A DNA stretch of 64,000 nt from NCBI RefSeq assembly GCF_900172325.1, contig NZ_FWFR01000003.1, forward strand, positions 620,001 through 684,000, read 5' to 3'. Below, in pieces: positions 1 to 8,247 of the stretch. The notes below the pieces were generated by a model. That model saw only the letters and a list, made by a program, of their open reading frames with translations. It was not told the DNA's origin and searched no databases. The stretch comes from Oceanibacterium hippocampi (lineage in GTDB: Bacteria > Pseudomonadota > Alphaproteobacteria > Sneathiellales > Sneathiellaceae). The first letter of the stretch is position 1. Every line of letters begins with the position of its first letter. The position numbers and the translations under genes were made by a program.

Positions 1-742
1 CGTTGGCGACCTGCTGAATGCCGAGATCAGCGAGAAGCAGGCGCGCTCGATCAAATACCAGATGACGATCGCCAAACTGCCCTTGGCGAAAGAGGTCGAC
101 GAGTTCAGCTTTGAGGAAACGCCCGTCAACGAGACGCTGGTGCGCGATCTGGCCACCGGGGAGTTCCTCGAACAGCAGCGCAATGTCGTGCTCATCGGTG
201 GCACCGGGACCGGCAAATCCCACCTTGCCGTGAGCATCGCCCGGGCCTGCATCCGGCGCGGCAAACGGGGGCGCTTCTTCAATGTCGTGGACCTGGTGAA
301 CAAGCTCGATGCCGAAGCCCGTGCCGACCGACAGGGGCGCACGGCAGACCTACTTTGCCGTCTCGACTTCCTGATCCTCGATGAGCTCGGCTATCTCCCC
401 TTCGCGCAAACCGGCGGGCAGCTGCTGTTCCATCTCATCAGCCGCCTCTACGAGCGCACCTCGATCATCGCGACGACCAATCTCGACTTCGGGGAATGGC
501 CTTCGGTCTTCGGCGACGCGAAGATGACCACTGCACTGCTCGACCGGCTGACCCATCACTGCGACATCGTCGAAACCGGCAACGAGAGCTGGCGCTTCAA
601 GACCCGTGAATGACCAGGACCCCGCTGGCCCGATACGGCTGCGCTGTATGGGGGCTACGCCGCATCGGGCCAGCTGCCCGTGCGCTCCATGGGGGTCATT
701 TTTGGATGCCGATAGGGGGTCAAGATTGCGTGCCGATTGACA
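1..742 (+). mobile_element. IS21-family insertion sequence, right-hand part only
   Basis: The window opens inside an IS21-type element: the istB helper ATPase gene runs in from the left edge, and after its stop the sequence has the recurring IS21 end signature (ggggtcatttttggatgccg near 693-712, then a second related block ending in gccgattgaca near 742). IS21 ends normally carry such multiple short repeats. The transposase gene istA must lie left of the window. The exact right boundary (about 742) is inferred from where the IS-like repeats stop and a different reading frame begins. No target duplication can be checked because the left end is missing. Confidence 0.75.
2..613 (+). CDS. istB: IS21-family helper ATPase IstB (5' partial)
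   Basis: This is an AAA+ ATP-binding protein that assists the IstA transposase of IS21 elements. The frame is open from the window edge through the internal ATG at 62, so that ATG is not the true start and the N-terminus is missing. Visible motifs are a Walker A P-loop (GGTGTGKS) and a Walker B segment ([10 protein letters not shown]), followed by the sensor-like ATTNLDF stretch typical of IstB/DnaC-like proteins. The stop at 611-613 is followed within 100 bp by the IS end. Family assignment is firm; whether the copy is still active depends on the unseen istA. Confidence 0.9.
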   Translation, partial: VGDLLNAEISEKQARSIKYQMTIAKLPLAKEVDEFSFEETPVNETLVRDLATGEFLEQQRNVVLIGGTGTGKSHLAVSIARACIRRGKRGRFFNVVDLVNKLDAEARADRQGRTADLLCRLDFLILDELGYLPFAQTGGQLLFHLISRLYERTSIIATTNLDFGEWPSVFGDAKMTTALLDRLTHHCDIVETGNESWRFKTRE

Positions 743-877
743 CTCGAGGACGACCTGGCCGACATGCAGGAGGAACTGGCGAAGACGAAGGATCCGAAGA
801 TCAGGAAGGTCGCCAGGGAGGAAATCCGGCGGCTCGAGAGCATGCTGGCCAGGTTCCGGAAAGTCATCCCGGGGTGA
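743..877 (+). pseudogene. 3' remnant of an unidentified gene cut by the IS21 element
   Basis: Immediately after the IS21 end an open frame encodes about 44 residues rich in Lys, Arg and Glu (contains MQEELAKTKDPKIRK and ends FRKVIPG), ending at a TGA at 875-877. It has strong amphipathic-helix character and looks like the C-terminal tail of a helical protein, but I cannot name the family. The first ATG in frame (764) has no ribosome-binding site, so it reads best as a gene whose 5' part was removed by the insertion. The rest of 878-971 is AT-rich and holds nothing I can identify. Confidence 0.4.
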
Positions 878-971
878 GGGTCAACGCTTCATCAATGTCG
901 CAGATGATGTCCCATTGACAATTACCGATTTTCAATAGAAACGCGATCACGATAATAAGTTATCAATTCAT

Positions 972-1781
972 TCAATTTTTATCCACAACTAGAGATTGTC
1001 CGCCCAAATCAACCGAGATGTCATCGGCGACCGCGCGAAGGCGGCGCCCGAGCGAAGGAGCTTCGTCGTGCAGCATCTGGGAACTAAACCCAACTGCGCA
1101 TAGCCCTGCGCGGACCTGCCTATCTGCCGCCAAGATCGGGGCCGCAATGGCCGTATTCGCCGCATAGTACTCTTCACGGCTGATTGCGTAACCTAAGCGA
1201 CGAACGTCCTCCATCGCAGCCTCGATATCTTCGCGCCGCGTGAGCGTTGCGGTCGTAAAATGAGGCGTACCGTATCGCGTGAAGAACTGATTAACGACCT
1301 TTTGCGTCTGCCAAGCCAGAATAGCACGCATCATGACAGGAGCCTGTGGCGGGAAACGCTGGCCGACATCGATCGTAACCTTGATGGCCCTCGGACTTTC
1401 GAGGGCCGCCGTGACGAGGTATTCGTCGTTCGGCATCCACTCGAAGACAACACAAGTGAGTCCGGTTTCACGGACGAATGAGCCAATATGCTTCTTGCTG
1501 ATTTCGACGAGGTCGCGATTAAGTGCTGCGCGTGCGCCGAGTCCAATCAGGGACGGGCCAAGTCGGTAGGTCCGACGATCGTCGTCGTAATCGGCGAAAC
1601 CCGTGGCGACAAGCGTCTTGAGTATGCCGCTGCATGTGCTCTTGTTGATCGCTACGGCCTTCGCGATTGCTGATAGAGAAGCATCGGACCGATCAAGATC
1701 CGTTTCGAGGTAACGCAGGATATCGACCGCTCGACCAACGGCGGGCACGAGCTTCACATCTGCTGGAGCGATTTTAGACAT
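972..1781 (-). CDS. IclR-family transcriptional regulator
   Basis: A 269-residue protein with an N-terminal winged helix-turn-helix (about residues 12-70; VGRAVDILRYLE then LSAIAKAVAINKSTCSGILKTL) and a C-terminal IclR effector-binding domain (about 85-260). IclR proteins usually control aromatic or organic-acid catabolism in response to a pathway metabolite. It lies downstream of livF on the same strand (80 bp gap) and is the only regulator of the catabolic island, so it is the obvious candidate to control both the ABC importer run and the divergent cupin-Rieske-hydrolase operon. Repressor or activator cannot be told from sequence. Confidence 0.85.
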   Translation of the reverse strand: MSKIAPADVKLVPAVGRAVDILRYLETDLDRSDASLSAIAKAVAINKSTCSGILKTLVATGFADYDDDRRTYRLGPSLIGLGARAALNRDLVEISKKHIGSFVRETGLTCVVFEWMPNDEYLVTAALESPRAIKVTIDVGQRFPPQAPVMMRAILAWQTQKVVNQFFTRYGTPHFTTATLTRREDIEAAMEDVRRLGYAISREEYYAANTAIAAPILAADRQVRAGLCAVGFSSQMLHDEAPSLGRRLRAVADDISVDLGGQSLVVDKN

Positions 1782-1811
1782 ATTCCCTATCAGACCGTTT
1801 TTCTCAACAAA

Positions 1812-1822
1812 TATTCGGAATA
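1812..1822. promoter_or_regulatory. Short dyad, possible IclR autoregulatory site
   Basis: TATTC-G-GAATA is a perfect 5-bp dyad 31-41 bp upstream of the iclR start, in the gap between livF and iclR. Its core ATTCGGAA recurs in the larger dyad at 7952-7976 in front of the M20/transporter operon, which is what one expects of binding sites for one regulator. Inference only. Confidence 0.35.
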
Positions 1823-1861
1823 ATTCATGTACGTCGTTCGGACTTTCAAGCCCAGTTGGAT

Positions 1862-2581
1862 TCAGCCGCCCATGTAAATTCGCCGCACTTCTTCGCTTTG
1901 GCTCAATTCTCCAGCCTCGCCGCTGAGTCGGATCTGACCGAGTTCGAGGACGTAACCGCGTTGCGCTACACCGAGCGCAATTTCGGCATTCTGCTCGACA
2001 ATGATCATGGTCTTTCCCTCGTCACTCAGCCGTGCCACGACTTGGTAGATTTGCTCGATGATGAGCGGCGCGAGCCCGGCTGATGGCTCGTCCAGAAACA
2101 ACAAACGCGGATCCGACATGAGAGCACGACCGATCGCCAGCATCTGTTGTTCTCCACCACTCATACTTCCAGCGCGTTGGGTTCGGCGTTCCGCGAGCCT
2201 TGGAAAGAGATCGAGAACAAACTCAAGTTGCTGTCGTTGCGCGGTCCGGCTCTGGTCAGCGGCGGAAAGGGAGCCAAGCTCCAAATTTTCCATGACCGTG
2301 AATGGCGGGAAAAGCTGCCTGCCTTCGGGCACAAGGGCGATCCCCATCCGCGCTATTTGCCACGCCGGCAAACCATCCAACCTCTTGCCGTCAAAGTTGA
2401 CTTGCCCCGAGCTCGGGCGATGCAGGCCAGCCAGCGATCGCATGAGTGTGGACTTCCCAGCACCATTCGGGCCGAGGAAGACGATAACCTCGCCCTCAGC
2501 GAGATCGAATGATATGTCCAGGAGGGCTTGGATCTCCCCGTAATAGGCATTCAAGCCCGATACCTCCATCAACATCGTCAA
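1862..2581 (-). CDS. livF: Branched-chain-amino-acid-type ABC transporter ATPase (LivF)
   Basis: A 239-residue cytoplasmic ATP-binding subunit of a HAAT-family importer. Walker A is at residues 37-44 (GPNGAGKS), the ABC signature at 141-146 (SGGEQQ) and Walker B at about 160-166 (LLFLDEP). Its start overlaps the end of the upstream permease-ATPase fusion gene by 4 bp (ATGA), implying translational coupling. Although the family is named for leucine/isoleucine/valine uptake, members beside aromatic catabolic genes often import aromatic acids or amides; the linkage to a ring-cleavage cluster here suggests such a substrate. Confidence 0.93.
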   Translation of the reverse strand: MTMLMEVSGLNAYYGEIQALLDISFDLAEGEVIVFLGPNGAGKSTLMRSLAGLHRPSSGQVNFDGKRLDGLPAWQIARMGIALVPEGRQLFPPFTVMENLELGSLSAADQSRTAQRQQLEFVLDLFPRLAERRTQRAGSMSGGEQQMLAIGRALMSDPRLLFLDEPSAGLAPLIIEQIYQVVARLSDEGKTMIIVEQNAEIALGVAQRGYVLELGQIRLSGEAGELSQSEEVRRIYMGG

Positions 2582-4386
2582 CCCACCCTCCCCAGATACG
2601 CTTCTCTGACAGCCTCATCACGGGACACTTCTGCAGGAGTTCCTTCCGACAGGTTTTGGCCGAAGTTGAGTACGACTATTCGATCACAGACTTCCATAAC
2701 CAAGCTCATCTTGTGCTCTACCAAGAGCACCCCTATGCCAGCAGCCGCGAGATCCCTTAGGATTGTTTTGAGTTGCCGGGCTTCGTTGTCATTCAGTCCG
2801 GCTGCGGGCTCGTCAAGGAGCAGGATTTTTGGCCGCGTGGCCAGAGCTCGAGCGATCTCGACCAACCGACGCTGGCCGAATGGCACGTTCGCCGCCTTCT
2901 CATACTTCAGACGAGCAAGATCAAGAGACTGCAGGAGCGCTATTGCCTCACGTTTAGCGTCAGCCTCCTCCCGGCGATAGGCAGGAAAAGGGAGAAGGCG
3001 GGCTACGAGACGCGCCAATCCGCGTCTTCCGTTCATGCCGACAAGAACATTCTCGAGAACGGTCAAATCTTCGAAGAGCTGTGGAGTCTGGAACGTTCTT
3101 GCGACCCCCTTTCGCACTACCTTGTCCGGTCGCAGCCCGGAAATCCGTTCGTGGCCAAGATCCACTTTTCCGCTAGTCGGCGCCAAAACGCCGGTGATCA
3201 GATTGATAGCTGTGCTTTTTCCCGCACCGTTCGGTCCAATCAGACCAACAACCTCACCCGACGATACACGCATCGAGAGGTCGCTAACGGCCATCAGACC
3301 GCCAAAAGACTTGGAGACCTGGACGACATTCAAGAATGGAGCGCTCGTATTCGCCCCCCCCTGAACAAAGCGGGAGGGTGCCCCGAACCCAGACCGGGCA
3401 ATCGGTTCCAATTCATCTGGCCCAACTTCGATCGCATCTGTCGCCGTGGAGCCGCGAAGGTGAAACACCCTCAAAACAATGTCGGAAATCAGTCCCGCGA
3501 TCCCGCGCGGCAAAAAATACAGGACGAGGATCAGCACGACACTATACCCCCAAAGCTGATAGTCGCCGAGGGAGCGGAGCATTTCCGGTACGATGACGGT
3601 CAACACTCCAGCCAGAATAGCACCGAGGTGACTGCCTAGCCCCGCGATGACAAGAACGGCCAGAAACAGGATCGAGTGGCCCGCTGTAAATGAGTTGGGG
3701 TGGATGTAACCGTTGAGGGTGGCGTATCCGGCACCCGCGGCACCGGCCAGTGCCGTCGAGAACGCAAAGGCCAAAAGCTTGTGCCCTGATATGTTCACGC
3801 CGAGCGATCGTGCCGCGTTCTCGTTCTCTCGAATAGCCCTCAGGTTCCGCCCATAGGCCGATCGGCTGATCAAGTCGGTGAACCAGAACGCAGCCAGGAA
3901 TAATACGAGTGAGAAATAGTAAAAGTGGTGATCCTCAAACAGCTCGAACCCCAGCACGTAGGGCCGCGGGATGCTGATAAGTCCCGTCTGGCCACCCGTC
4001 AATGCTATCCAGCGCCCGAGCAATACGTGGACAATCACGGCGAATCCGAGTGTCGCAACTGCAAGATAGAAATCCCGCAATCGGAGAGCGGGAAGTCCCA
4101 CAAGTACGCCGATAGCTGCCGTCACCAACATCGCGATGAGTAGGGCCAACCAGAACGACATTCCATAGTCGACCATGAGGATGCCGGCCGCATAGGCCCC
4201 TATCCCATAGAACGACAGATGGCCAAGCGAAATTTGCCCCGCATAACCGAAGATGATGTTCAAAGCGAAAGCGAGAACCGCAACAATCAGGGCCCAGTTG
4301 ATCAGCCGCATATAATATGTGCTATCGACGAACCCGGGTATGGCGAGTGCGCCGACGCCGAGCGCAAGGTACGTGAATCTATTCAT
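2578..4386 (-). CDS. Fused LivM permease and LivG ATPase of the HAAT importer
   Basis: A 602-residue fusion. Residues 1-305 are a LivM-type inner-membrane permease with many hydrophobic segments and the conserved GYAGQISLGHLSFYGIGAY loop near 47-65. After a linker (about 310-350), residues 352-602 form a LivG-type ATPase with Walker A GPNGAGKS at 384-391, a diverged signature (VPFGQRRLVEIARAL) and Walker B ILLLDEPAAGL. Separate livM and livG genes are the norm, though such fusions occur in proteobacteria. It lies 29 bp after livH and overlaps livF by 4 bp. Confidence 0.92.
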   Translation of the reverse strand: MNRFTYLALGVGALAIPGFVDSTYYMRLINWALIVAVLAFALNIIFGYAGQISLGHLSFYGIGAYAAGILMVDYGMSFWLALLIAMLVTAAIGVLVGLPALRLRDFYLAVATLGFAVIVHVLLGRWIALTGGQTGLISIPRPYVLGFELFEDHHFYYFSLVLFLAAFWFTDLISRSAYGRNLRAIRENENAARSLGVNISGHKLLAFAFSTALAGAAGAGYATLNGYIHPNSFTAGHSILFLAVLVIAGLGSHLGAILAGVLTVIVPEMLRSLGDYQLWGYSVVLILVLYFLPRGIAGLISDIVLRVFHLRGSTATDAIEVGPDELEPIARSGFGAPSRFVQGGANTSAPFLNVVQVSKSFGGLMAVSDLSMRVSSGEVVGLIGPNGAGKSTAINLITGVLAPTSGKVDLGHERISGLRPDKVVRKGVARTFQTPQLFEDLTVLENVLVGMNGRRGLARLVARLLPFPAYRREEADAKREAIALLQSLDLARLKYEKAANVPFGQRRLVEIARALATRPKILLLDEPAAGLNDNEARQLKTILRDLAAAGIGVLLVEHKMSLVMEVCDRIVVLNFGQNLSEGTPAEVSRDEAVREAYLGRVG

Positions 4387-4415
4387 GAATTTGTGCCTCG
4401 CTTGTGAGCCGGCCG

Positions 4416-5300
4416 TCAGGCGTAGCGTTCACGGAATGACTGCGCAGAGCCTGCAATCCCGGCGGGGCGAATGACCAAGACAAGCATCATGATCAAAAAC
4501 GCGATCGCGTCGCGATACTCCGCCGAGAGGTAGGTGGCTCCGAGCAACTCAAGGATGGCAATCAGAAACCCACCCACCACTGCCCCGGTCGGATTCCCGA
4601 GCCCGCCAACAATCGCTGCTGCAATGCCTTTAAGGCCAAGGCTCATGCCCATGTACGGCGTGGCGTAGCTTAACGGGCTGAACAACACTCCGGCGGCGGC
4701 GCTCAAGGAACCGCTGACGGCAAAAGCGACGATTGTTGCGCGGTTCGGATCGACGCCGATCAGGCTTGCCGCTTCGCGATTGATCGCGACAGCCTGGAAG
4801 CTCCGTCCGATGCGCGTCCGCTGATAGAAATACCAGGTTGCGGCCAGGGCGAGGAGCGTTGTCCCCAAGATGACGAAATGTTGAGGATCGAAATTGATCG
4901 CGCCTATGGCAACGAGATCTCCCCCGAAAGGCGACGCGAAAAACCTTTCGCTTTTCCCCCAAACGAGCGCAGCGCCATGCTGAAGAAACAGCGCTGTGGC
5001 GATCGTCAATACGACGATGACGCTCATGGAAGCACGCCGTTCGAGCAGAGGCTGCACCATGAATCGCCCGAAAAAGCCGGCGCCCGCTCCAACAGTGGCG
5101 ATGGTAACCAGGAAGGCAATCGGATAAGGAAGGTTTGTGTCAACGAGAGTTACGCCAAGCAAGCCCCCCAACATCACCAGTTCGCCCTGGGCAAAATTCA
5201 TGATGCGGCTAGCTGCATAGATGATCGTGAAGGCGAGGCCGATAAGTGCGTAAATGCTCCCCATGCTCAGGGCGGCCGCGATTAGCTGAAGGTCGTCCAT
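4416..5300 (-). CDS. livH: HAAT-family ABC transporter permease (LivH)
   Basis: An inner-membrane permease of about 294 residues with repeated hydrophobic helices and the LivH-type GLAFTIIYAASRIMNFAQGE loop near the N-terminus. It pairs with the LivM half of the downstream fusion to make the transmembrane pore. I place the start at the ATG at 5300; an in-frame GTG at 5318 would add six residues but lacks a convincing ribosome-binding site. It follows the periplasmic binding-protein gene by about 95 bp, a gap that contains a strong stem-loop. Confidence 0.9.
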   Translation of the reverse strand: MDDLQLIAAALSMGSIYALIGLAFTIIYAASRIMNFAQGELVMLGGLLGVTLVDTNLPYPIAFLVTIATVGAGAGFFGRFMVQPLLERRASMSVIVVLTIATALFLQHGAALVWGKSERFFASPFGGDLVAIGAINFDPQHFVILGTTLLALAATWYFYQRTRIGRSFQAVAINREAASLIGVDPNRATIVAFAVSGSLSAAAGVLFSPLSYATPYMGMSLGLKGIAAAIVGGLGNPTGAVVGGFLIAILELLGATYLSAEYRDAIAFLIMMLVLVIRPAGIAGSAQSFRERYA

Positions 5301-5353
5301 CCTTGCTTTCCCTTCCACGCAAGTGAGTTCTGCGGGCTTTCGGCGATGGTCTG

Positions 5354-5383
5354 GCCGGAGGGCGTTGTGTTCGCCCGTCCGGC
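5354..5383 (-). terminator. Intercistronic stem-loop between binding protein and permease genes
   Basis: GCCGGAGGGCG pairs with CGCCCGTCCGGC across a 7-nt loop, with one bulge, and no U-run follows on the minus strand. In binding-protein ABC operons such a structure after the binding-protein gene commonly stabilises the upstream mRNA or partly stops transcription, giving excess binding protein over membrane subunits. That role is inferred. Confidence 0.5.
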
Positions 5384-5395
5384 ACAGCCCATTCT

Positions 5396-6556
5396 TCAGT
5401 TTTTCGCCGGGACCATTTTCCCACCGAGAAACACTTTCAAGACCATGTCGCCAGCTCCGAGGCCATCATGATCGTCGGGTCCGTAGGAAATCGTCGCACC
5501 GGACTTGCCGTTTACGCCCTCGTAGCCAGTCGTCGACTCGACGGCATCCCGCAGTTTCATGCGATCTGCACCTGACCTGTTGAGCGCCTGGACAATAATC
5601 ATGACCGAGTCGTAGCCGGCCGCGGGGAAGAAGTTGAAGGGTTGCTCACCTTGCCGAGCTTGGTAAGCGGCATTGAATTTGACCACCGAACTCTTCGTCG
5701 AATCGATTCCATCGAGGACGATCGTCCCGTCGGCGTCGTCACGAGCGAGTTTTGGAAAGCTCTCCATCGTGAGGCCAGGATGGCCAATGACGGCCGGCTT
5801 GTAGGCTAGTTGTTTCATTGCCCTCAACGCCTGCGCTGCGTCCGCGCCTTGCGCTTGCACGATGACGGCGTCGACATCCGCCTTCTTGAAATTGAGGATC
5901 TGCGGAGTGAGATCCTGCGTGCTGATGTCGAACGCTTCAGTATCGACAGGCTCCTTGTTGATTTTCCTCAAGGCAGAAACGATCCTGTCCTTGCCTCCGT
6001 CGCCCCAAGGGGTCGTTTCGTACAAGATGCCGATTCGACCGTATTCCGCAGCAAGGCTGGCGATTACCGTTGCGACATCCCTATCTCGCACCCAGGTCCG
6101 GAAGAAGTATGGATTCACTGGATCTGTCAGCCGATCCATGGTCGAGATCGGTGAAATCTGGACGACCTGAGCCCGACGGGTGATTGCTGACGTCGCAAGC
6201 GCGTAAGCCGAATGGGGAGGACCGATAATCGCCCATACGTCATCCAGATCGATCAATTTACGAGCCGCAGTGACGGCCTTTTGGGCATCGTTCTCATCGT
6301 CCTCCTTGATCAGCTTCAGCTTCCGACCATGAACGCCACCAGCGGCATTGACTTCGTCAATCGCGATTTCAACGCCCCGCAAAGTGTCCTCGCCGAGTAC
6401 TGCATTGAATCCTGTCAATGTCCCAATGAAGCCAATCGGGATCGCGTCTTCTTCTGCAGTTGCAGGAAGAATGACTGCAAACGACAGGGCGGCAGTCACT
6501 AAAGCAACAGCGGATGACACCCGATTAAACATATGCATCCATCGCTTTTTAATCAT
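5396..6556 (-). CDS. Periplasmic substrate-binding protein of the HAAT importer
   Basis: A 386-residue type I periplasmic binding protein (Leu/Ile/Val-binding, Peripla_BP_6 family). It begins with a basic stretch and hydrophobic signal peptide ending near ATAEE (residue about 36), then shows the family's opening (IPIGFIGTLTGFNAVLGEDTLRGVEIAIDEVNAAGG region) and AIIGPPHSAYALA. The start at 6556 is supported by an excellent Shine-Dalgarno (GGGAGGGA) four bases upstream. It is the second gene after the M20 hydrolase, 38 bp away, so the hydrolase and importer are almost certainly co-transcribed. Substrate unknown; an aminated or amidated aromatic acid would fit the island. Confidence 0.9.
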   Translation of the reverse strand: MIKKRWMHMFNRVSSAVALVTAALSFAVILPATAEEDAIPIGFIGTLTGFNAVLGEDTLRGVEIAIDEVNAAGGVHGRKLKLIKEDDENDAQKAVTAARKLIDLDDVWAIIGPPHSAYALATSAITRRAQVVQISPISTMDRLTDPVNPYFFRTWVRDRDVATVIASLAAEYGRIGILYETTPWGDGGKDRIVSALRKINKEPVDTEAFDISTQDLTPQILNFKKADVDAVIVQAQGADAAQALRAMKQLAYKPAVIGHPGLTMESFPKLARDDADGTIVLDGIDSTKSSVVKFNAAYQARQGEQPFNFFPAAGYDSVMIIVQALNRSGADRMKLRDAVESTTGYEGVNGKSGATISYGPDDHDGLGAGDMVLKVFLGGKMVPAKN

Positions 6557-6594
6557 TTATCCCTCCCATTTTTTGTTACTTCTGGCAGTGTAAT

Positions 6595-7872
6595 TCAGGC
6601 ATTACATATCTGAAGTGCAGTCAGCGCATATATCTTTGCTGCTTTCACCATGTCCGAAATCAGGAAGAACTCGTTGCCACCGCCAGCGCCTGCGCCGCAA
6701 CCGTATGTGAGTGCGGGAATTCCCAATTCGTTGTAGGGGTTCGTATCCCGCCACATGCTGCATTCGGGGGAGCCCACCGCCTCGGACGGAGACCCAAGAA
6801 TGCGCCGGTGGGAAGACTCGATCACTTCTGAAAGAGGCTCGATGCCTTCCGCCTCGAAACCGCGGCGATAGACGAATGGTTCGATCTTGGCTTCAACGCC
6901 CATATCACGGGCGACCCGCCGAATCTCATCGATCACCTGCTTGGGCCGTGTATCGGGATTCAGGCGCACGTCGATATAGATCGAACAGTGCTCGGGATAC
7001 CGATAAATCTTGTAGGGGACCCCACCGCGAATTGCACCGATCGAAGCCTTGGGAACGACCGTGCCGCCCTTGTACTGACGGGTGTAGCGGCTCTCATAGT
7101 CCGCCGCCCAGGCCTCGATTCCTTCCACCAGCCTGGCCATCCGGACAATAGCGTTGGCGTTGTCGCCGATGCGATCAGGATGCTCGACATAAGGCGTATA
7201 GCGCGACGGACCAGCGATCGCTGTAACTTTCAGGAAGACCTTGCCCGCCTCGACCCAGGCCATCTTGAAATTCGTCGCTTCTGCGACGACTGCGTAGTCG
7301 GCGAGCGCGCCGTGAGTTATCGCATACCGGGCACCGATATCCTCGGCGAGATAATCGTGGCCCTGGAATTCGTCGACCGGATCACAATCGATCTCGCCAC
7401 AAACTGCGGTCAGGACCAGATCTCCCTTGAGTTTGGCCTCCGACTCCTTGAGCGCCTTGGCTGCCATCAGCCAACACGTCATGGGCCCTTTGCAGTTGAC
7501 GACATTGTATCCGAAGATCTTTCCGTCACGGAGCCAGGCCTCGTGATAGATCGGGTTCTCTGCATCCGAGAAGCGTGCGATGTCGTCGCGAGCCATGATC
7601 GTATCAAGGTGGCTGTTGAAGGCGAGATCCTTGCCGCCGCCGGTCCCTCGCAGCCAGCCGACAACATTGAATCGATCTTCGAACACACCGACCCGTTGCG
7701 GCGCAAACCCTTCTGACTTCATCCAGTCGTAGACGAAATCTCCCGCCGGCCCCTCTCTGCCAGTCGGTGACTCGATATTCCCGATATCGAGGGCGAACTG
7801 GGTTAGCTCGGCCTCCATCTTATCGATCCGGCCCAGCACACGTGCAACGTCGGTATCGTTCATTGTGGTCAT
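6595..7872 (-). CDS. M20-fold metallohydrolase, candidate aromatic aminohydrolase (NaaA-like)
   Basis: A 425-residue protein with the M20 peptidase/deacylase layout: catalytic domain, inserted dimerisation domain (about 205-320), catalytic domain again. The first metal motif SHLDT is present (H88, D90), as are the general-base Glu (E160) and a Glu at 198. However, the bridging-Asp position of the usual GxxDxKG motif reads VNCKG (N126), the second Glu of the usual EE pair is I161, and the C-terminal His ligand position is N400. The dinuclear zinc site is therefore unlikely to be intact. NaaA (5-nitroanthranilate aminohydrolase) is an M20-fold enzyme that I recall as having an atypical metal site. 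Together with the lactonase and cupin neighbours this makes aromatic deamination a better guess than peptide hydrolysis. First gene of the importer operon. Confidence 0.7.
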   Translation of the reverse strand: MTTMNDTDVARVLGRIDKMEAELTQFALDIGNIESPTGREGPAGDFVYDWMKSEGFAPQRVGVFEDRFNVVGWLRGTGGGKDLAFNSHLDTIMARDDIARFSDAENPIYHEAWLRDGKIFGYNVVNCKGPMTCWLMAAKALKESEAKLKGDLVLTAVCGEIDCDPVDEFQGHDYLAEDIGARYAITHGALADYAVVAEATNFKMAWVEAGKVFLKVTAIAGPSRYTPYVEHPDRIGDNANAIVRMARLVEGIEAWAADYESRYTRQYKGGTVVPKASIGAIRGGVPYKIYRYPEHCSIYIDVRLNPDTRPKQVIDEIRRVARDMGVEAKIEPFVYRRGFEAEGIEPLSEVIESSHRRILGSPSEAVGSPECSMWRDTNPYNELGIPALTYGCGAGAGGGNEFFLISDMVKAAKIYALTALQICNA

Positions 7873-7927
7873 CGGACGCTTCCTCGTTCTCTTGTCGAAA
7901 TTCGGTTCTCTTGAATGAACTTTGTAA

Positions 7928-7976
7928 AGCCTAGATCACATTCTCAAGCGATGTCAATTCGGAACACCGAATGACA
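7928..7976 (-). promoter_or_regulatory. Promoter of the hydrolase/importer operon with overlapping dyad operator
   Basis: On the minus strand TTGACA (7957-7952) is followed after 18 bp by TAGGCT (7933-7928), a plausible sigma-70 promoter about 55 bp upstream of the M20 gene. The -35 box forms one arm of an imperfect inverted repeat, TGTCAATTCGG / CCGAATGACA, at 7952-7976, well placed for a repressor. The ATTCGGAA core is shared with the dyad before iclR (1812-1822), and a further ATTCGG lies at 7900-7905. Confidence 0.5.
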
Positions 7977-8062
7977 TGAGCTCGCCATTTTCGGCGCAAT
8001 ATGGCGGATCTATATCAAAAGATATGGAATGAACTTCTCAGTGGCCGGTGACAGGGTCCCGG

Positions 8063-8110
8063 TTGACAGAACGATGAAGACTCGATCAATATGTACTCTC
8101 TGTTGATCGA
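8063..8110 (+). promoter_or_regulatory. Promoter of the cupin operon with overlapping dyad
   Basis: A perfect -35 hexamer TTGACA (8063-8068) is followed at 18 bp by a weak CAATAT (8087-8092). A perfect inverted repeat TCGATCAA / TTGATCGA with a 13-bp spacer (8082-8110) covers the -10 and expected start point. The leader to the cupin ATG would be about 150 nt. The region 7873-8247 holds no gene; it is the divergent control region of the island. Confidence 0.45.
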
Positions 8111-8247
8111 TGTTCTTTCTATAAAACGTTTTGCCGAATGAAAGAGACTCGACGCCACCCCGCTCCGGTCCATCGACAGGACCACGAGCATCACGACCGG
8201 CCCTCTCAAAGCAGGGCCTGGTACTCACAAGCAAGAGGAGAAGCGCG

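Noticed and set aside
610-918. Plus-strand frame starting at the istB stop
   Set aside because: Crosses the IS21 end and continues in a frame different from the plausible gene remnant; no coding character.
979-987. Perfect DnaA box TTATCCACA at the end of iclR
   Set aside because: Single copy inside the 3' end of a coding region with no further boxes nearby; likely chance.
8131-8247. N-terminal extension of the cupin gene from a TTG at 8131
   Set aside because: The 39 extra residues are Arg/Pro/Ser-rich without cupin character, and the ATG at 8248 has a proper ribosome-binding site.
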